64,000 bases of DNA. Origin: Palleronia pelagia (GTDB taxonomy: Bacteria > Pseudomonadota > Alphaproteobacteria > Rhodobacterales > Rhodobacteraceae). Of the stretch, positions 17,946 to 25,990 are shown piece by piece. The stretch covers positions 496,001 through 560,000 of the forward strand of contig NZ_FOCM01000001.1 in assembly GCF_900110115.1 (NCBI RefSeq), given 5' to 3'. Each line of letters begins with the position of its first letter. Position 1 is the stretch's first letter. The translations under genes were made by a program, and so were the position numbers. The notes below the pieces were generated by a model that saw nothing but the letters and a program-made list of their open reading frames with translations, made no database searches and had not been told where the DNA came from.

Positions 17946-18411
17946 CGGCACACTCGGGGCACAGGCCCTCGGCTTCGCGCACGGCGCGTTCAATGACGAA
18001 GCCAGACTGCTGGGCGGCGCGGCCGATCTCGCCCTTGGTGGGGTCGGATTCGGCCTCGACCACGCGGTTGCAGGACCGGCAGATCAGGAAGATTGGCGCA
18101 TGCGGGTCGTTCAGGTGCGAGCAGGCGATGAAGGCGTTCAGACGCTCGATCCGGTGGGCGAATCCGTGCTTGGTCAGGAATTCCAGCGCGCGGTAGGCCA
18201 CAGGCGGCTGCGAGCCCAGCCCCTCGGCGCGAAGCACGTCCAGTATCTCGTAGGCACCCATGGCTTTGTGATCGGACAGCAGGATCTCGAGCACCCGTTG
18301 CCGCACCTTGGTGAGTTGCAGTTTGCGCGCGGCGCAGGATTGCGCGGCCGCCGCGACACCGTCGGCGATGCAGCTTTTGTGGTCATGTGCCTGGAACGCC
18401 TGCTGGGTCAT
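17935..18411 (-). CDS. zur: Zinc uptake regulator Zur (Fur family)
   Basis: 158 aa. A winged-helix DNA-binding domain (about residues 25-90, with the recognition helix near PPVAYRALEFL) is followed by a Fur-type dimer domain. This has the structural zinc cysteines in CRSC (about 110-113) and CPEC near the C-terminus, plus HLNDPHAP. With Zn(II) bound it represses uptake genes. It is the first gene of zur-znuC-znuB and is divergent from znuA; two AT-rich dyads in the shared promoter are good operator candidates. Confidence 0.9.
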   Translation of the reverse strand: MTQQAFQAHDHKSCIADGVAAAAQSCAARKLQLTKVRQRVLEILLSDHKAMGAYEILDVLRAEGLGSQPPVAYRALEFLTKHGFAHRIERLNAFIACSHLNDPHAPIFLICRSCNRVVEAESDPTKGEIGRAAQQSGFVIERAVREAEGLCPECADAA

Positions 18412-18435
18412 GGGAACTCCGCGCCTCGGGGTATT

Positions 18436-18485
18436 GATGTGTTATACTATACGGTATATCGGACACGAGATGTTATATAATCACA
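18436..18485. promoter_or_regulatory. Candidate Zur operator in the zur/znuA divergent promoter
   Basis: This AT-rich island in GC-rich DNA lies between zur (start 18411) and znuA (start 18496). It holds TATAC-N6-GTATA (18443-18458) and a second near-palindrome TGTTATATAATCA (18471-18483). Both resemble the TGTTATA-type half sites of Zur boxes. Binding of Zn-Zur here would shut both transcripts at once. The assignment rests on position and motif likeness only. Confidence 0.55.
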
Positions 18486-18495
18486 GGGTTCCCCG

Positions 18496-19542
18496 ATGTC
18501 CATGAAGCTTGGCCTGCCAGTGTCCGGTGTCGTTCTGTCCGCGCTCCTTGCCACCGGCGCGGCGGCGGAGGTGCCCCGGGTCGCGGCCGATATCGCGCCG
18601 GTTCACGGGCTGGTGGCGCGCGTGATGGAGGGGCTGGGCACGCCCGAGATGATCGTCGAGGCCGGTGCGTCGCCGCACGGCTATTCCATGCGGCCCTCGG
18701 AGGCGCGCGCGTTGGAGAGCGCGGAGGCGGTGTTCTGGGTCGGATCCGCGCTCGAGCCGTGGCTGGAGGGTGCGATCGAGACATTGGCCGAGGGGGCGGC
18801 GGTGATCGAATTGCTCGACGCGCCCGAAACACGGACCCTGTCGTTTCGCGAGGGGGCCCGCTTCGACGCGCACGCCCACGGGGACGATGAGCATGACGGC
18901 GGCGACGACCACGGCCACGACGCGCACGACGAGGACGGCCACGCGGACCATGACGATCACGCCGAGGCCGAGGATCACGCCGGAGAAGAGAGCCATGCCG
19001 ACCACGAGGGGCACGATCACGACGGCATCGACCCCCATGCCTGGCTGGACCCCGAGAACGGCAAGGCCTGGCTGGGCGTCATCGCGGACACGCTCGCCGA
19101 CCTGGACCCGGAGAACGCCGAGACCTATCGCGCGAACGCTGAAGCCGGTCAAAGCGAGATCGACGCGGCCATGGCGGACGTGCGGGACATGCTGGCGGGG
19201 GCGGAGGGGATCAGCTTCATCGTGTTCCACGACGCCTTCCAGTATTTCGAAAGCCGCGTCGACATCGCGGCGGCGGGCGCGATTTCGCTGAGCGACGCGT
19301 CCGACCCCGGCCCCGCGCGCATCGCCGAGGTGCAGGAGACCGTGCGCGACCTTGGCGTGACCTGCGTTCTGGCCGAGCCGCAGTTCAACCGGCAGCTGGT
19401 GGACACGGTGACCGAGGGGACCGAGGCGCGGGCCGCGGTGCTGGACCCTCTGGGCGTGGACCTGGAGGCCGGGCCGGGGTTCTATCCCGCGCTGATCCGG
19501 GCGCTGGGATCCGGCATCGCCGGCTGTGCGAATGCCCCGTGA
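18496..19542 (+). CDS. znuA: Zinc-binding periplasmic protein ZnuA
   Basis: 348 aa, signal peptide of about 24 residues. This cluster A-I metal-binding protein has histidine ligands in SPHGYSMRPS (near residue 60), DPHAWLDP (about 178-185) and VFHDAFQYF (near 240). A long acidic, His-rich loop (about residues 118-175, some 15 His among Asp/Glu) is the ZnuA hallmark that collects Zn(II). ATG 18496 is used; an ATG two codons later would also serve. Confidence 0.93.
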   Translation: MSMKLGLPVSGVVLSALLATGAAAEVPRVAADIAPVHGLVARVMEGLGTPEMIVEAGASPHGYSMRPSEARALESAEAVFWVGSALEPWLEGAIETLAEGAAVIELLDAPETRTLSFREGARFDAHAHGDDEHDGGDDHGHDAHDEDGHADHDDHAEAEDHAGEESHADHEGHDHDGIDPHAWLDPENGKAWLGVIADTLADLDPENAETYRANAEAGQSEIDAAMADVRDMLAGAEGISFIVFHDAFQYFESRVDIAAAGAISLSDASDPGPARIAEVQETVRDLGVTCVLAEPQFNRQLVDTVTEGTEARAAVLDPLGVDLEAGPGFYPALIRALGSGIAGCANAP

Positions 19543-19571
19543 CGGGCGGGTGATCGGACGGCCGCCGGCGC

Positions 19572-20648
19572 TCAGTCGGCGTCGCCGGCGTCGCCCGCTC
19601 CCAGCGTGCCGCGCCAGGTGTCGATGAACGCCGCGCGCGTTTGCGCGTCCATGGCGACCAGCATCGCCAGGGAAAGGGGAATATACCGTGACGCGGCACT
19701 GGTGTCGGACGGCACCTCGAGCGTGTCGCCTTCCTGCGCGTCGAGTTCGGCCCAGAGCCGGGCCTGCGCAAGCGCGCGCCGCCCGGCATCCGACAGGAGA
19801 TAATCCAGAAGCTGGCGCGCGCCGGCCGTATTGGCGGCACCGCTTGGGATCATCGCGGCGCGCGACAGCAGCAGGGTGTAATCGCTGGGCGCGACGATGC
19901 CCAGGCGTGGCTCGGTCGCGGCGCGGCCCAGCGCGTAGGAGCCCAGCACGTTGTAGGCCACCAGGTAATCGCCGCGCACCACGCCGTCGATGATCTCGGC
20001 CGAGCAGCAGGTCGCCACCGCGTTGCTGCCCCCGAACCCTTCGAGCAGGCCGCCGAAGGTCGTCGCCTCGAGCGAGTCGGCGAAGGCCAGGAGAAAGCCG
20101 AGGCCCGACTCCTCGATATCGTAGGTCGCGACACGGCCCCGGAAGCGGCTGTTGTCGGGGCGCATGAGGTCCAGCAGGTCGAAGCGCGAGCGCGGCACGT
20201 CCCAGGCCGGAACCAGGTCGCGATTGTAGACCATCACCACGGGTTCGCGGGTCAGCCCGAAGAGCTCGTCGCGCCAGATCAGGTCCCGCTCCAACCGCTG
20301 GGTCTGGGGCGAGGCGTGCGGGCTGGCGCAGCCGTCATTGACCAGCGCGACCATGTGATGGACGGCCGAGCTGATGACCAGGTCCGCCCCGGGCGTATCC
20401 GCGGCGCAATCCGCGCGCGTCAGCCGCAGCAGGTCGTTCGAGCCCCATTGTTCATAGCGGATCGCAAGCGGACCGGCGTCACCGAGATAAGCTTCGAGCA
20501 CGGGGGCGAGCACGTCGAAATCGGTCGTGGTGCGCAGGGTGACGACGGGCGCGCCCGGGTCCATGCTGCCGAGCGTGGCCTCGAACTCGGCGGCCGAGGC
20601 GGGCAGGGCGACGCACGCGAGACAGGCGATGAGGCGGGGCCGGATCAT
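19572..20648 (-). CDS. Periplasmic substrate-binding protein, linked to the TctE-type sensor
   Basis: 358 aa with a cleavable signal peptide (about residues 1-19, ending ASAA). The mature part looks like a type II solute-binding protein of the ferric or thiamine/spermidine-like class (TDFDVLAPVLEAY near the start, VMVYNRDLVPAWDVP in the middle). It contains a Cys pair (ATCCSAEI). No permease or ATPase gene is adjacent. Instead its ATG overlaps the histidine kinase stop by four bases, so it is the third gene of a response regulator-kinase-binding protein operon. A role as periplasmic co-sensor for the kinase is a reasonable inference. Confidence 0.65.
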   Translation of the reverse strand: MIRPRLIACLACVALPASAAEFEATLGSMDPGAPVVTLRTTTDFDVLAPVLEAYLGDAGPLAIRYEQWGSNDLLRLTRADCAADTPGADLVISSAVHHMVALVNDGCASPHASPQTQRLERDLIWRDELFGLTREPVVMVYNRDLVPAWDVPRSRFDLLDLMRPDNSRFRGRVATYDIEESGLGFLLAFADSLEATTFGGLLEGFGGSNAVATCCSAEIIDGVVRGDYLVAYNVLGSYALGRAATEPRLGIVAPSDYTLLLSRAAMIPSGAANTAGARQLLDYLLSDAGRRALAQARLWAELDAQEGDTLEVPSDTSAASRYIPLSLAMLVAMDAQTRAAFIDTWRGTLGAGDAGDAD

Positions 20649-21997
20649 GGAAACTCCAGCGACGCGCGGAACCCGCCGGGGCGGTGGGCAAAGCGCAGTG
20701 CGCCGGAATGGGCGCGCGCCACGTCATGGGCGATGGCAAGGCCGAGCCCGCCCGAGGGCCGTCCGCCCGCGTGGCGCGTGGCGAGAAGCTGGGGGTCTTC
20801 GGACGGGCCGCGGCCGCTGTCCTCGACGAAGATCGCGGCGGGCGATTGCGACACGCCGATGCGGATGGGTGGGCGCCCGTGCTGAAGGGCATTGGTCAAA
20901 AGGTTCTTGCCCGCTTCGGTGAGCGACAGCATGTCGCCTTCGACCGGCACGGGCGCTTCGGGCAGGCGCAGCTGAACGCGGCCTTCATCGGGCGCGACCA
21001 GGTCGTCGCAGGCTTCGAGCACCTCGATGGCCACGTCGCGCAGATCCACGGTTTCGCGCAGGACGGCGTCGGCGCGGTGGTTCACCATGGCGTGGGCCAG
21101 CATCTGGTCGAGCAGCCGGTTCAGCGCCTCGGTCCGACGCTCGGCCCGGTCCAGCGCGGCGCGCCTGTCCTCGGGCCCGGGCGCATCGGCGGCCAGTTGC
21201 AGCTGCGCCCGGATCGCGGCCACGGGCGAGCGCAACTGGTGCGCGGTGTCCGCGATCAGCTTGCCGCTGGCCTCGGCCTGGCGGCTGAGACGATCCATGA
21301 AGGCGTTGAGCGAGGTTTGCACGGCGGCGATTTCCCATGGGGACGCGCCCGAGACCGGGGTGAGGTCGGTGGGGGCGCGTTCGGCCAGGCCGGCGCTGAG
21401 GCGCGAGAGGGGCGTCATCGCCCGGGCCACGGCGATCCAGGCCAGCGCCGAGATCCCGATGCCCGCCAGCGTGAGGCCCAGCAGGGCGTTGCGCGCGATC
21501 CGCCACGCCAGCGCCTGCCGCGCGCGCAGGGTCTGGCCGACGATCACGCGCACGGGGCCCGAGAAGCTGCGCTCGGCGAAGCGGCGGGTGAGCGCGACGT
21601 AGCGGGCGGGCTCGGTGCCGAAGGCGGCGTCGTAGAAGACCGGCCCCGCGGCGCTGCGACGGGGGCGGGGCGTCTGCGCGTCGCCGGTGACGGGTGTCCC
21701 GTCGGGAGCCACGATCAGGTAGCGCACGCGGTCGTCGGGGGCCTGGCCCAGCAGCTCGAAGGCGGAAACCGGCAGCACGACGCCGGGGGCGCCTTCGCGG
21801 ATGAAGATGGCCTCGGCGATGTCGCTGGCGGCGCCGACGAGGATGCCGTCATAGACCTCTTGCGCCGCTTGGCGCCCGTAGAGAAACGTCGCGACCAGCA
21901 CCACCGCGCCGCCGAGCGCCAGCACGGTGGCGACCGCCGCGGCGACGCGCAGCCTGAGCGACAGCGTGGGCCGGATCGCGGCGGTTGTGTCAGCCAT
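20645..21997 (-). CDS. tctE: TctE-type sensor histidine kinase
   Basis: 450 aa. Two membrane helices (about residues 14-34 and 165-185) flank a periplasmic sensor domain of the 2CSK_N type. HAMP-like and HisKA domains follow with the phospho-acceptor in DTAHQLRSPVAAIRAQ, then the HATPase N box (KNLLTNALQHG) and G boxes (DSGRGPSED, GGLGLAIAHD). It probably senses a carboxylate and controls the divergent tctCBA operon through the next gene. It overlaps the regulator by eight bases. Confidence 0.85.
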   Translation of the reverse strand: MADTTAAIRPTLSLRLRVAAAVATVLALGGAVVLVATFLYGRQAAQEVYDGILVGAASDIAEAIFIREGAPGVVLPVSAFELLGQAPDDRVRYLIVAPDGTPVTGDAQTPRPRRSAAGPVFYDAAFGTEPARYVALTRRFAERSFSGPVRVIVGQTLRARQALAWRIARNALLGLTLAGIGISALAWIAVARAMTPLSRLSAGLAERAPTDLTPVSGASPWEIAAVQTSLNAFMDRLSRQAEASGKLIADTAHQLRSPVAAIRAQLQLAADAPGPEDRRAALDRAERRTEALNRLLDQMLAHAMVNHRADAVLRETVDLRDVAIEVLEACDDLVAPDEGRVQLRLPEAPVPVEGDMLSLTEAGKNLLTNALQHGRPPIRIGVSQSPAAIFVEDSGRGPSEDPQLLATRHAGGRPSGGLGLAIAHDVARAHSGALRFAHRPGGFRASLEFP

Positions 21998-22661
21998 CGG
22001 GCACCGTGAGCTGGTAGCCGAGCCCGCGATGGGTCACGATGGCGACGCTGGACGCGGCGAGCTTCTTTCGCAGCCGCGCGACGTAGAGCTCGACCGTGTT
22101 CAGCCCCACGTCCTCGTCCATCGAGAACAGGCTTTCGAGGATCTTTTCCTTCGCGATGATCCGGTCCCGACGGGCGACGAACAGGCCCAGCAGCGAGATC
22201 TCGCGCCGCGTCAGCGCGACCGGCGCGCCCGCGACATGGGCGGTTTGCGCGGCGGGGTCGAATTCGAGGTCGCCCAGGGCGATGCGCGCGCTGGCGGCGC
22301 CCGCGCCGCGCCGCGCCAGAACGCGGATCCGCGCCTCGAGCTCGCGCAAATCGAACGGTTTCACGAGATAGTCGTCGGCCCCGGCATCCAGCGCGTCGAC
22401 CCGGGCCGAGACGTTGAACTCGGCCGTCAGCATCAGGACCGGCGTGCGGTTCTTGTCACGCCGCAGCTCGGACAGGATCTGGCGGCCGTCGCCATCGGGC
22501 AGGTGAATGTCGAGCACGATCACGTCGTAGCTTTCCGCCGACAGGAAATGCCGCGCGTCGCTGGCCGTCGACGCGCGGTCGCAGGCCATCCCGCGCCGCC
22601 CGAGCGCCGCAAGGATCGCCTCGGCGACGTCGGCGGTATCCTCGACGATCAGTATCCGCAT
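21990..22661 (-). CDS. tctD: TctD-type response regulator (OmpR family)
   Basis: 223 aa from ATG 22661 (MRILIVEDTADV). A longer frame to 22727 adds a non-conserved leader and was rejected; GGGAGGG precedes the chosen start. The receiver domain has the acidic pair E-D at 7-8, the phospho-acceptor Asp in VIVLDIHLP (about residue 51) and the conserved Lys in YLVKPF. The C-terminal winged helix is of OmpR/PhoB type. It faces tctC across a 151-bp promoter region and probably activates it. Confidence 0.87.
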   Translation of the reverse strand: MRILIVEDTADVAEAILAALGRRGMACDRASTASDARHFLSAESYDVIVLDIHLPDGDGRQILSELRRDKNRTPVLMLTAEFNVSARVDALDAGADDYLVKPFDLRELEARIRVLARRGAGAASARIALGDLEFDPAAQTAHVAGAPVALTRREISLLGLFVARRDRIIAKEKILESLFSMDEDVGLNTVELYVARLRKKLAASSVAIVTHRGLGYQLTVPDG

Positions 22662-22812
22662 CCTCCGGGACCCTCCCTGTCCCGGCATGAAGCGTAGTCC
22701 GGCGGGCGGGAGAACGAAAGTTCGCACATGACAGGTTGGTGACAGCTTCGGGTGTTAGCCCCTTCCCAGTTCCGCGGCGGGAGGCGGCGGACGTACCATT
22801 GGGAGGACATCC

Positions 22813-23805
22813 ATGTCTTTTGAATCGATCCGCCGCGGCATGGCGGCGGCCACCGTTGTCGTCGCGGCCCCCTTCGCCGGTGTCGCGCAGGACTTCACCC
22901 CCGACAACCCCGAATGCATCGCGCCGGCCAACCCCGGCGGCGGCTGGGACTTCACCTGCCGCCAGGTCGGAAAGTCGCTGCAGGATGCGGGCCTGATCCC
23001 GTCGACCATGCAGGTCGTGAACCTGTCGGGCGGCGGCGGTGGCGTGGCCTTCGCCGAGGTCGTCAACAAGCGAGCCGACGACGACGACCTGATCGTCGCC
23101 GCCTCGTCGGCCACCGCGACCCGCCTGGCCCAGGGCGCCTATCCGGGCAACTCCATGGACCAGGTCCGCTGGCTGGGCTCGATCGGCGCGGATTACGGCG
23201 TGATCGCCGTGGCCGCCGACAGCGAGATCGACACGCTGCCCGAGCTGCTGGAGCAGGTGCAGGAAAACCCGTCCGAAGTGAACTTCGGCGGCGGCTCGGC
23301 CGTGGGCGGCTGGGACCACCTGAAGGTGCTGATCGCCGCGCAGGAAGCCGGCGTCGAGGACGTGCGCGACGTGAAATACATCGCCTTCGCGGGCGGCGGC
23401 GAGGCGGTGACCCAGCTGCTGGCCGGATCGCTCCAGGCGTTCACGGGCGATCTGTCCGAAGCCCAGGGCTTCGTCGAGTCGGGCGACATCAAGGTGCTGG
23501 CCGTGCTGGCCCCCGAGCGCCTGTCGGGCGAATTCTCGGAGATGCCGACCGCGCGCGAGCAGGGCATCGACGCCATCGGCGCCAACTGGCGTGGCTTCTA
23601 CGCCCCGGGCGACATGTCGGACGCGGCCTATGACTACTGGGTCGGCCAGCTCGACACGCTTTACGACAGCGACGAATGGAAGGCCGTGATGGAGGCCAAC
23701 GGCCTCGCGCCGCTCGACCTGCACGGCGCGGAATTCGAAAGCTTCGTGGCCGAGAGCGTCTCGAACATCGAGAACCTGAGCCGCGAAATCGGCATCCTTC
23801 AGTAA
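22813..23805 (+). CDS. tctC: Tripartite tricarboxylate transporter substrate-binding protein TctC
   Basis: 330 aa with a signal peptide ending near GVAQ (about residue 25). It is a Bug/TctC-type binding protein with the early motif CIAPANPGGGWDFTCR and the Gly-rich VVNLSGGGGGVAF loop. It captures a carboxylate such as citrate in the periplasm and delivers it to TctA/TctB. It is first in the operon, with an intrinsic terminator just after it that would leave it expressed above tctBA. Confidence 0.9.
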   Translation: MSFESIRRGMAAATVVVAAPFAGVAQDFTPDNPECIAPANPGGGWDFTCRQVGKSLQDAGLIPSTMQVVNLSGGGGGVAFAEVVNKRADDDDLIVAASSATATRLAQGAYPGNSMDQVRWLGSIGADYGVIAVAADSEIDTLPELLEQVQENPSEVNFGGGSAVGGWDHLKVLIAAQEAGVEDVRDVKYIAFAGGGEAVTQLLAGSLQAFTGDLSEAQGFVESGDIKVLAVLAPERLSGEFSEMPTAREQGIDAIGANWRGFYAPGDMSDAAYDYWVGQLDTLYDSDEWKAVMEANGLAPLDLHGAEFESFVAESVSNIENLSREIGILQ

Positions 23806-23815
23806 GCCACATCAC

Positions 23816-23848
23816 GACCCCGGCGGCCGCTGTCGCCGGGGTCTTTCC
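23816..23848 (+). terminator. Intrinsic terminator/attenuator between tctC and tctB
   Basis: A perfect 10-bp stem (GACCCCGGCG, 23816-23825, with CGCCGGGGTC, 23834-23843) closes an eight-base loop and is followed by TTTCC. It lies directly after the tctC stop within the operon. Partial termination here would give more binding protein than membrane subunits. Confidence 0.7.
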
Positions 23849-23868
23849 AGTTTCCTTGGGAGGGGACC

Positions 23869-24378
23869 ATGAGCGACCGCATCTTCGGCGGCATCGGCCT
23901 TGTCTTGGCGATCATCTACGCCTGGGCCGCCGCGGGCATCCAGGAGAGCTTCCTGACCGACGAGGTCGGGCCGAAGGTCTTTCCGTGGATCATCGCCGTG
24001 ATCCTTGGCCTATCGTCCGTCTGGTTCCTGCTGAAGCCGGACCCCGATCCCGAATGGCCCAGCTGGGGGCGCATCGCCGAGATCGGCCTGGCCGCGCTGG
24101 TGCTGGCGATCTACGCCGAGGCGCTGCCGGTCTTCGGCTTCCTGCTGCCCACCGCGCTGGCCTCGGCCTACCTGACCTGGCGGCTGGGGTCGCGTCCGCT
24201 GGAAAGCGTCGTGATCGGCGTGCTGACCGCCCTGGGCATCTACCTGATCTTCCGCTCGCTTCTCGGCTTGAGTCTGCCCCGCGAGGGCGTGGAGCTGGCC
24301 ATCGACGCGTTCTTCTCGACCATCGGCGACCTGTTCGGAAACGAGCCCGCCCCCGCAACCGCACCGCAGGGAGACTGA
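23869..24378 (+). CDS. tctB: Tripartite tricarboxylate transporter small membrane subunit TctB
   Basis: 169 aa with four predicted helices and the N-terminal GGIGLVLAIIYAWAA plus GPKVFPWIIAVIL pattern of the TctB family. It is the small membrane subunit of the secondary tricarboxylate transporter. It has a GGGAGGGG ribosome site and ends one base before tctA. Confidence 0.88.
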   Translation: MSDRIFGGIGLVLAIIYAWAAAGIQESFLTDEVGPKVFPWIIAVILGLSSVWFLLKPDPDPEWPSWGRIAEIGLAALVLAIYAEALPVFGFLLPTALASAYLTWRLGSRPLESVVIGVLTALGIYLIFRSLLGLSLPREGVELAIDAFFSTIGDLFGNEPAPATAPQGD

Positions 24379-24379
24379 C

Positions 24380-25921
24380 ATGGAATTGCTCGGCAATCTT
24401 GGCGACGGCTTCCTGATCGCGCTGACGTGGGAAAACCTGTTCCTGGCGCTCATGGGCTGCTTCCTGGGCACGATCATGGGCGCGCTGCCCGGGCTCGGGC
24501 CCTCGAACGGCGTGGCGATCCTGATCCCGCTGGCCTTCACCCTCGGCCTCGGCGCGACGCCGTCGCTGATCCTGCTGACCTCGGTCTATTACGGGGCGAT
24601 GTACGGGGGTCGGATCTCGTCGATCCTACTGAATATCCCGGGCGACGAGCCGGCGATGATGACCTGTCTCGACGGCTATCCCATGGCGCAGGCCGGTCGC
24701 GCGGGCGAGGCGCTGGCGCTGTCGGGCATCGCGTCCTTCGTCGGCGCGTTCTTCGCCACCTGGGGGCTTGTCCTGCTGGCGCCGCAGCTGGTGAAGGTGG
24801 CGCTGCTGTTCGGTCCGGCCGAATATTTCGCGCTGTTCACGCTAGCCTTCGCCACGCTGGGCGGCATCGCGGCGACGAACCAGGCCAAATCCGCCTTCGC
24901 CGCCGCGCTTGGCCTCGGCCTCGCCATGATCGGCGTCGACACACAGACCGGCGTGCCGCGCCTGACCTTCGGCGAGGTGCACCTGTATGACGGGATCGAC
25001 TTCCTAATCGCGATCGTCGGCCTTTTCGCGCTGTCCGAGGTCTTCGTCTTCCTCGAGCATCGGGGCACCGACCGCGACATCTCGACCAAGCCTCCGACCG
25101 CCGTGGGTCGCATCGTGCCGTCGTGGTCGCTGATCCGGTCTTGCATCCCGACCATGGGCCGCACCACGGTGCTGGGCTTCATCGCGGGCGTGCTGCCGGG
25201 GGCAGGGGCGTCGCTGGGGTCCTTCATCTCGTACTCGATGGAGAAGCGGCTGGTGGACAAGGACAAGACCTTCGGCACCGGCGATCCGCGCGGCGTCGCG
25301 GCGCCCGAGGCCGGCAACAACGCCGCCGCCGGGGGCGCGCTGGTCCCGATGCTGGCGCTTGGCGTGCCGGGCTCGGGCACGACCGCGGTGCTGCTGGCCG
25401 TGCTGCTGGCGCTGAACATCACGCCGGGGCCGCTTCTGTTCACGCAGAACCCGGACGTGGTCTGGGGCCTGATCGCCGCGCTGTTCATCGGCAACGTGAT
25501 GCTGCTGGCCATGAACATCCCCATGGTGGGCCTGTTCACCCGGGTCCTGCTGGTGCCGCCGCGGATCCTGATGCCGGTGGTCGCGATGATCTCGTTTGTG
25601 GGCATCTACGGCATCTCGGGCTCGCCCTTCGAGCTTCTGATGATGGTCGGCTTCGGCCTGCTGGGCTGGGTGCTGCGCAAGCTCGACGTGCCGCTGGTGC
25701 CGGTGATCCTGGGCACGCTCCTGGGCAACGAGATGGAGGTGAACTTCCGCCGCGCGGTCGAGATCTCGAACGGTGACTACTCGGTCCTCGTGGGCTCGCC
25801 GCTGGCCATCGGGCTCTGGACAGTCGCCATCGTGGGCTTCGTCCTGCCGATCGTCGTCGGCGGCCGGATCAAGCGCCGCATGCACATGGCCCGCGACGAG
25901 GAAAGCGCGATCTCGGACTGA
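24380..25921 (+). CDS. tctA: Tripartite tricarboxylate transporter large membrane subunit TctA
   Basis: 513 aa with about twelve helices. It carries the two family signatures: GALPGLGPSNGVAILIPLAF near residue 35 and, in the second half, GVLPGAGASLGSFISY (about 272-287) followed by GVAAPEAGNNAAAGGALVPM. It is the ion-coupled channel subunit working with TctB and TctC. It is the last gene of the operon. Confidence 0.93.
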   Translation: MELLGNLGDGFLIALTWENLFLALMGCFLGTIMGALPGLGPSNGVAILIPLAFTLGLGATPSLILLTSVYYGAMYGGRISSILLNIPGDEPAMMTCLDGYPMAQAGRAGEALALSGIASFVGAFFATWGLVLLAPQLVKVALLFGPAEYFALFTLAFATLGGIAATNQAKSAFAAALGLGLAMIGVDTQTGVPRLTFGEVHLYDGIDFLIAIVGLFALSEVFVFLEHRGTDRDISTKPPTAVGRIVPSWSLIRSCIPTMGRTTVLGFIAGVLPGAGASLGSFISYSMEKRLVDKDKTFGTGDPRGVAAPEAGNNAAAGGALVPMLALGVPGSGTTAVLLAVLLALNITPGPLLFTQNPDVVWGLIAALFIGNVMLLAMNIPMVGLFTRVLLVPPRILMPVVAMISFVGIYGISGSPFELLMMVGFGLLGWVLRKLDVPLVPVILGTLLGNEMEVNFRRAVEISNGDYSVLVGSPLAIGLWTVAIVGFVLPIVVGGRIKRRMHMARDEESAISD

Positions 25922-25990
25922 GACCCCTGCGCCGGGGGAAGCGGGTCGGTCGGGCTGACGGCAAGTTGGCCCCTTGGGGTGAATTGCCTC

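Noticed and set aside
17148-17996. 282-codon plus-strand frame over znuC
   Set aside because: It is antisense to a complete ABC ATPase with Walker and signature motifs; it has none itself.
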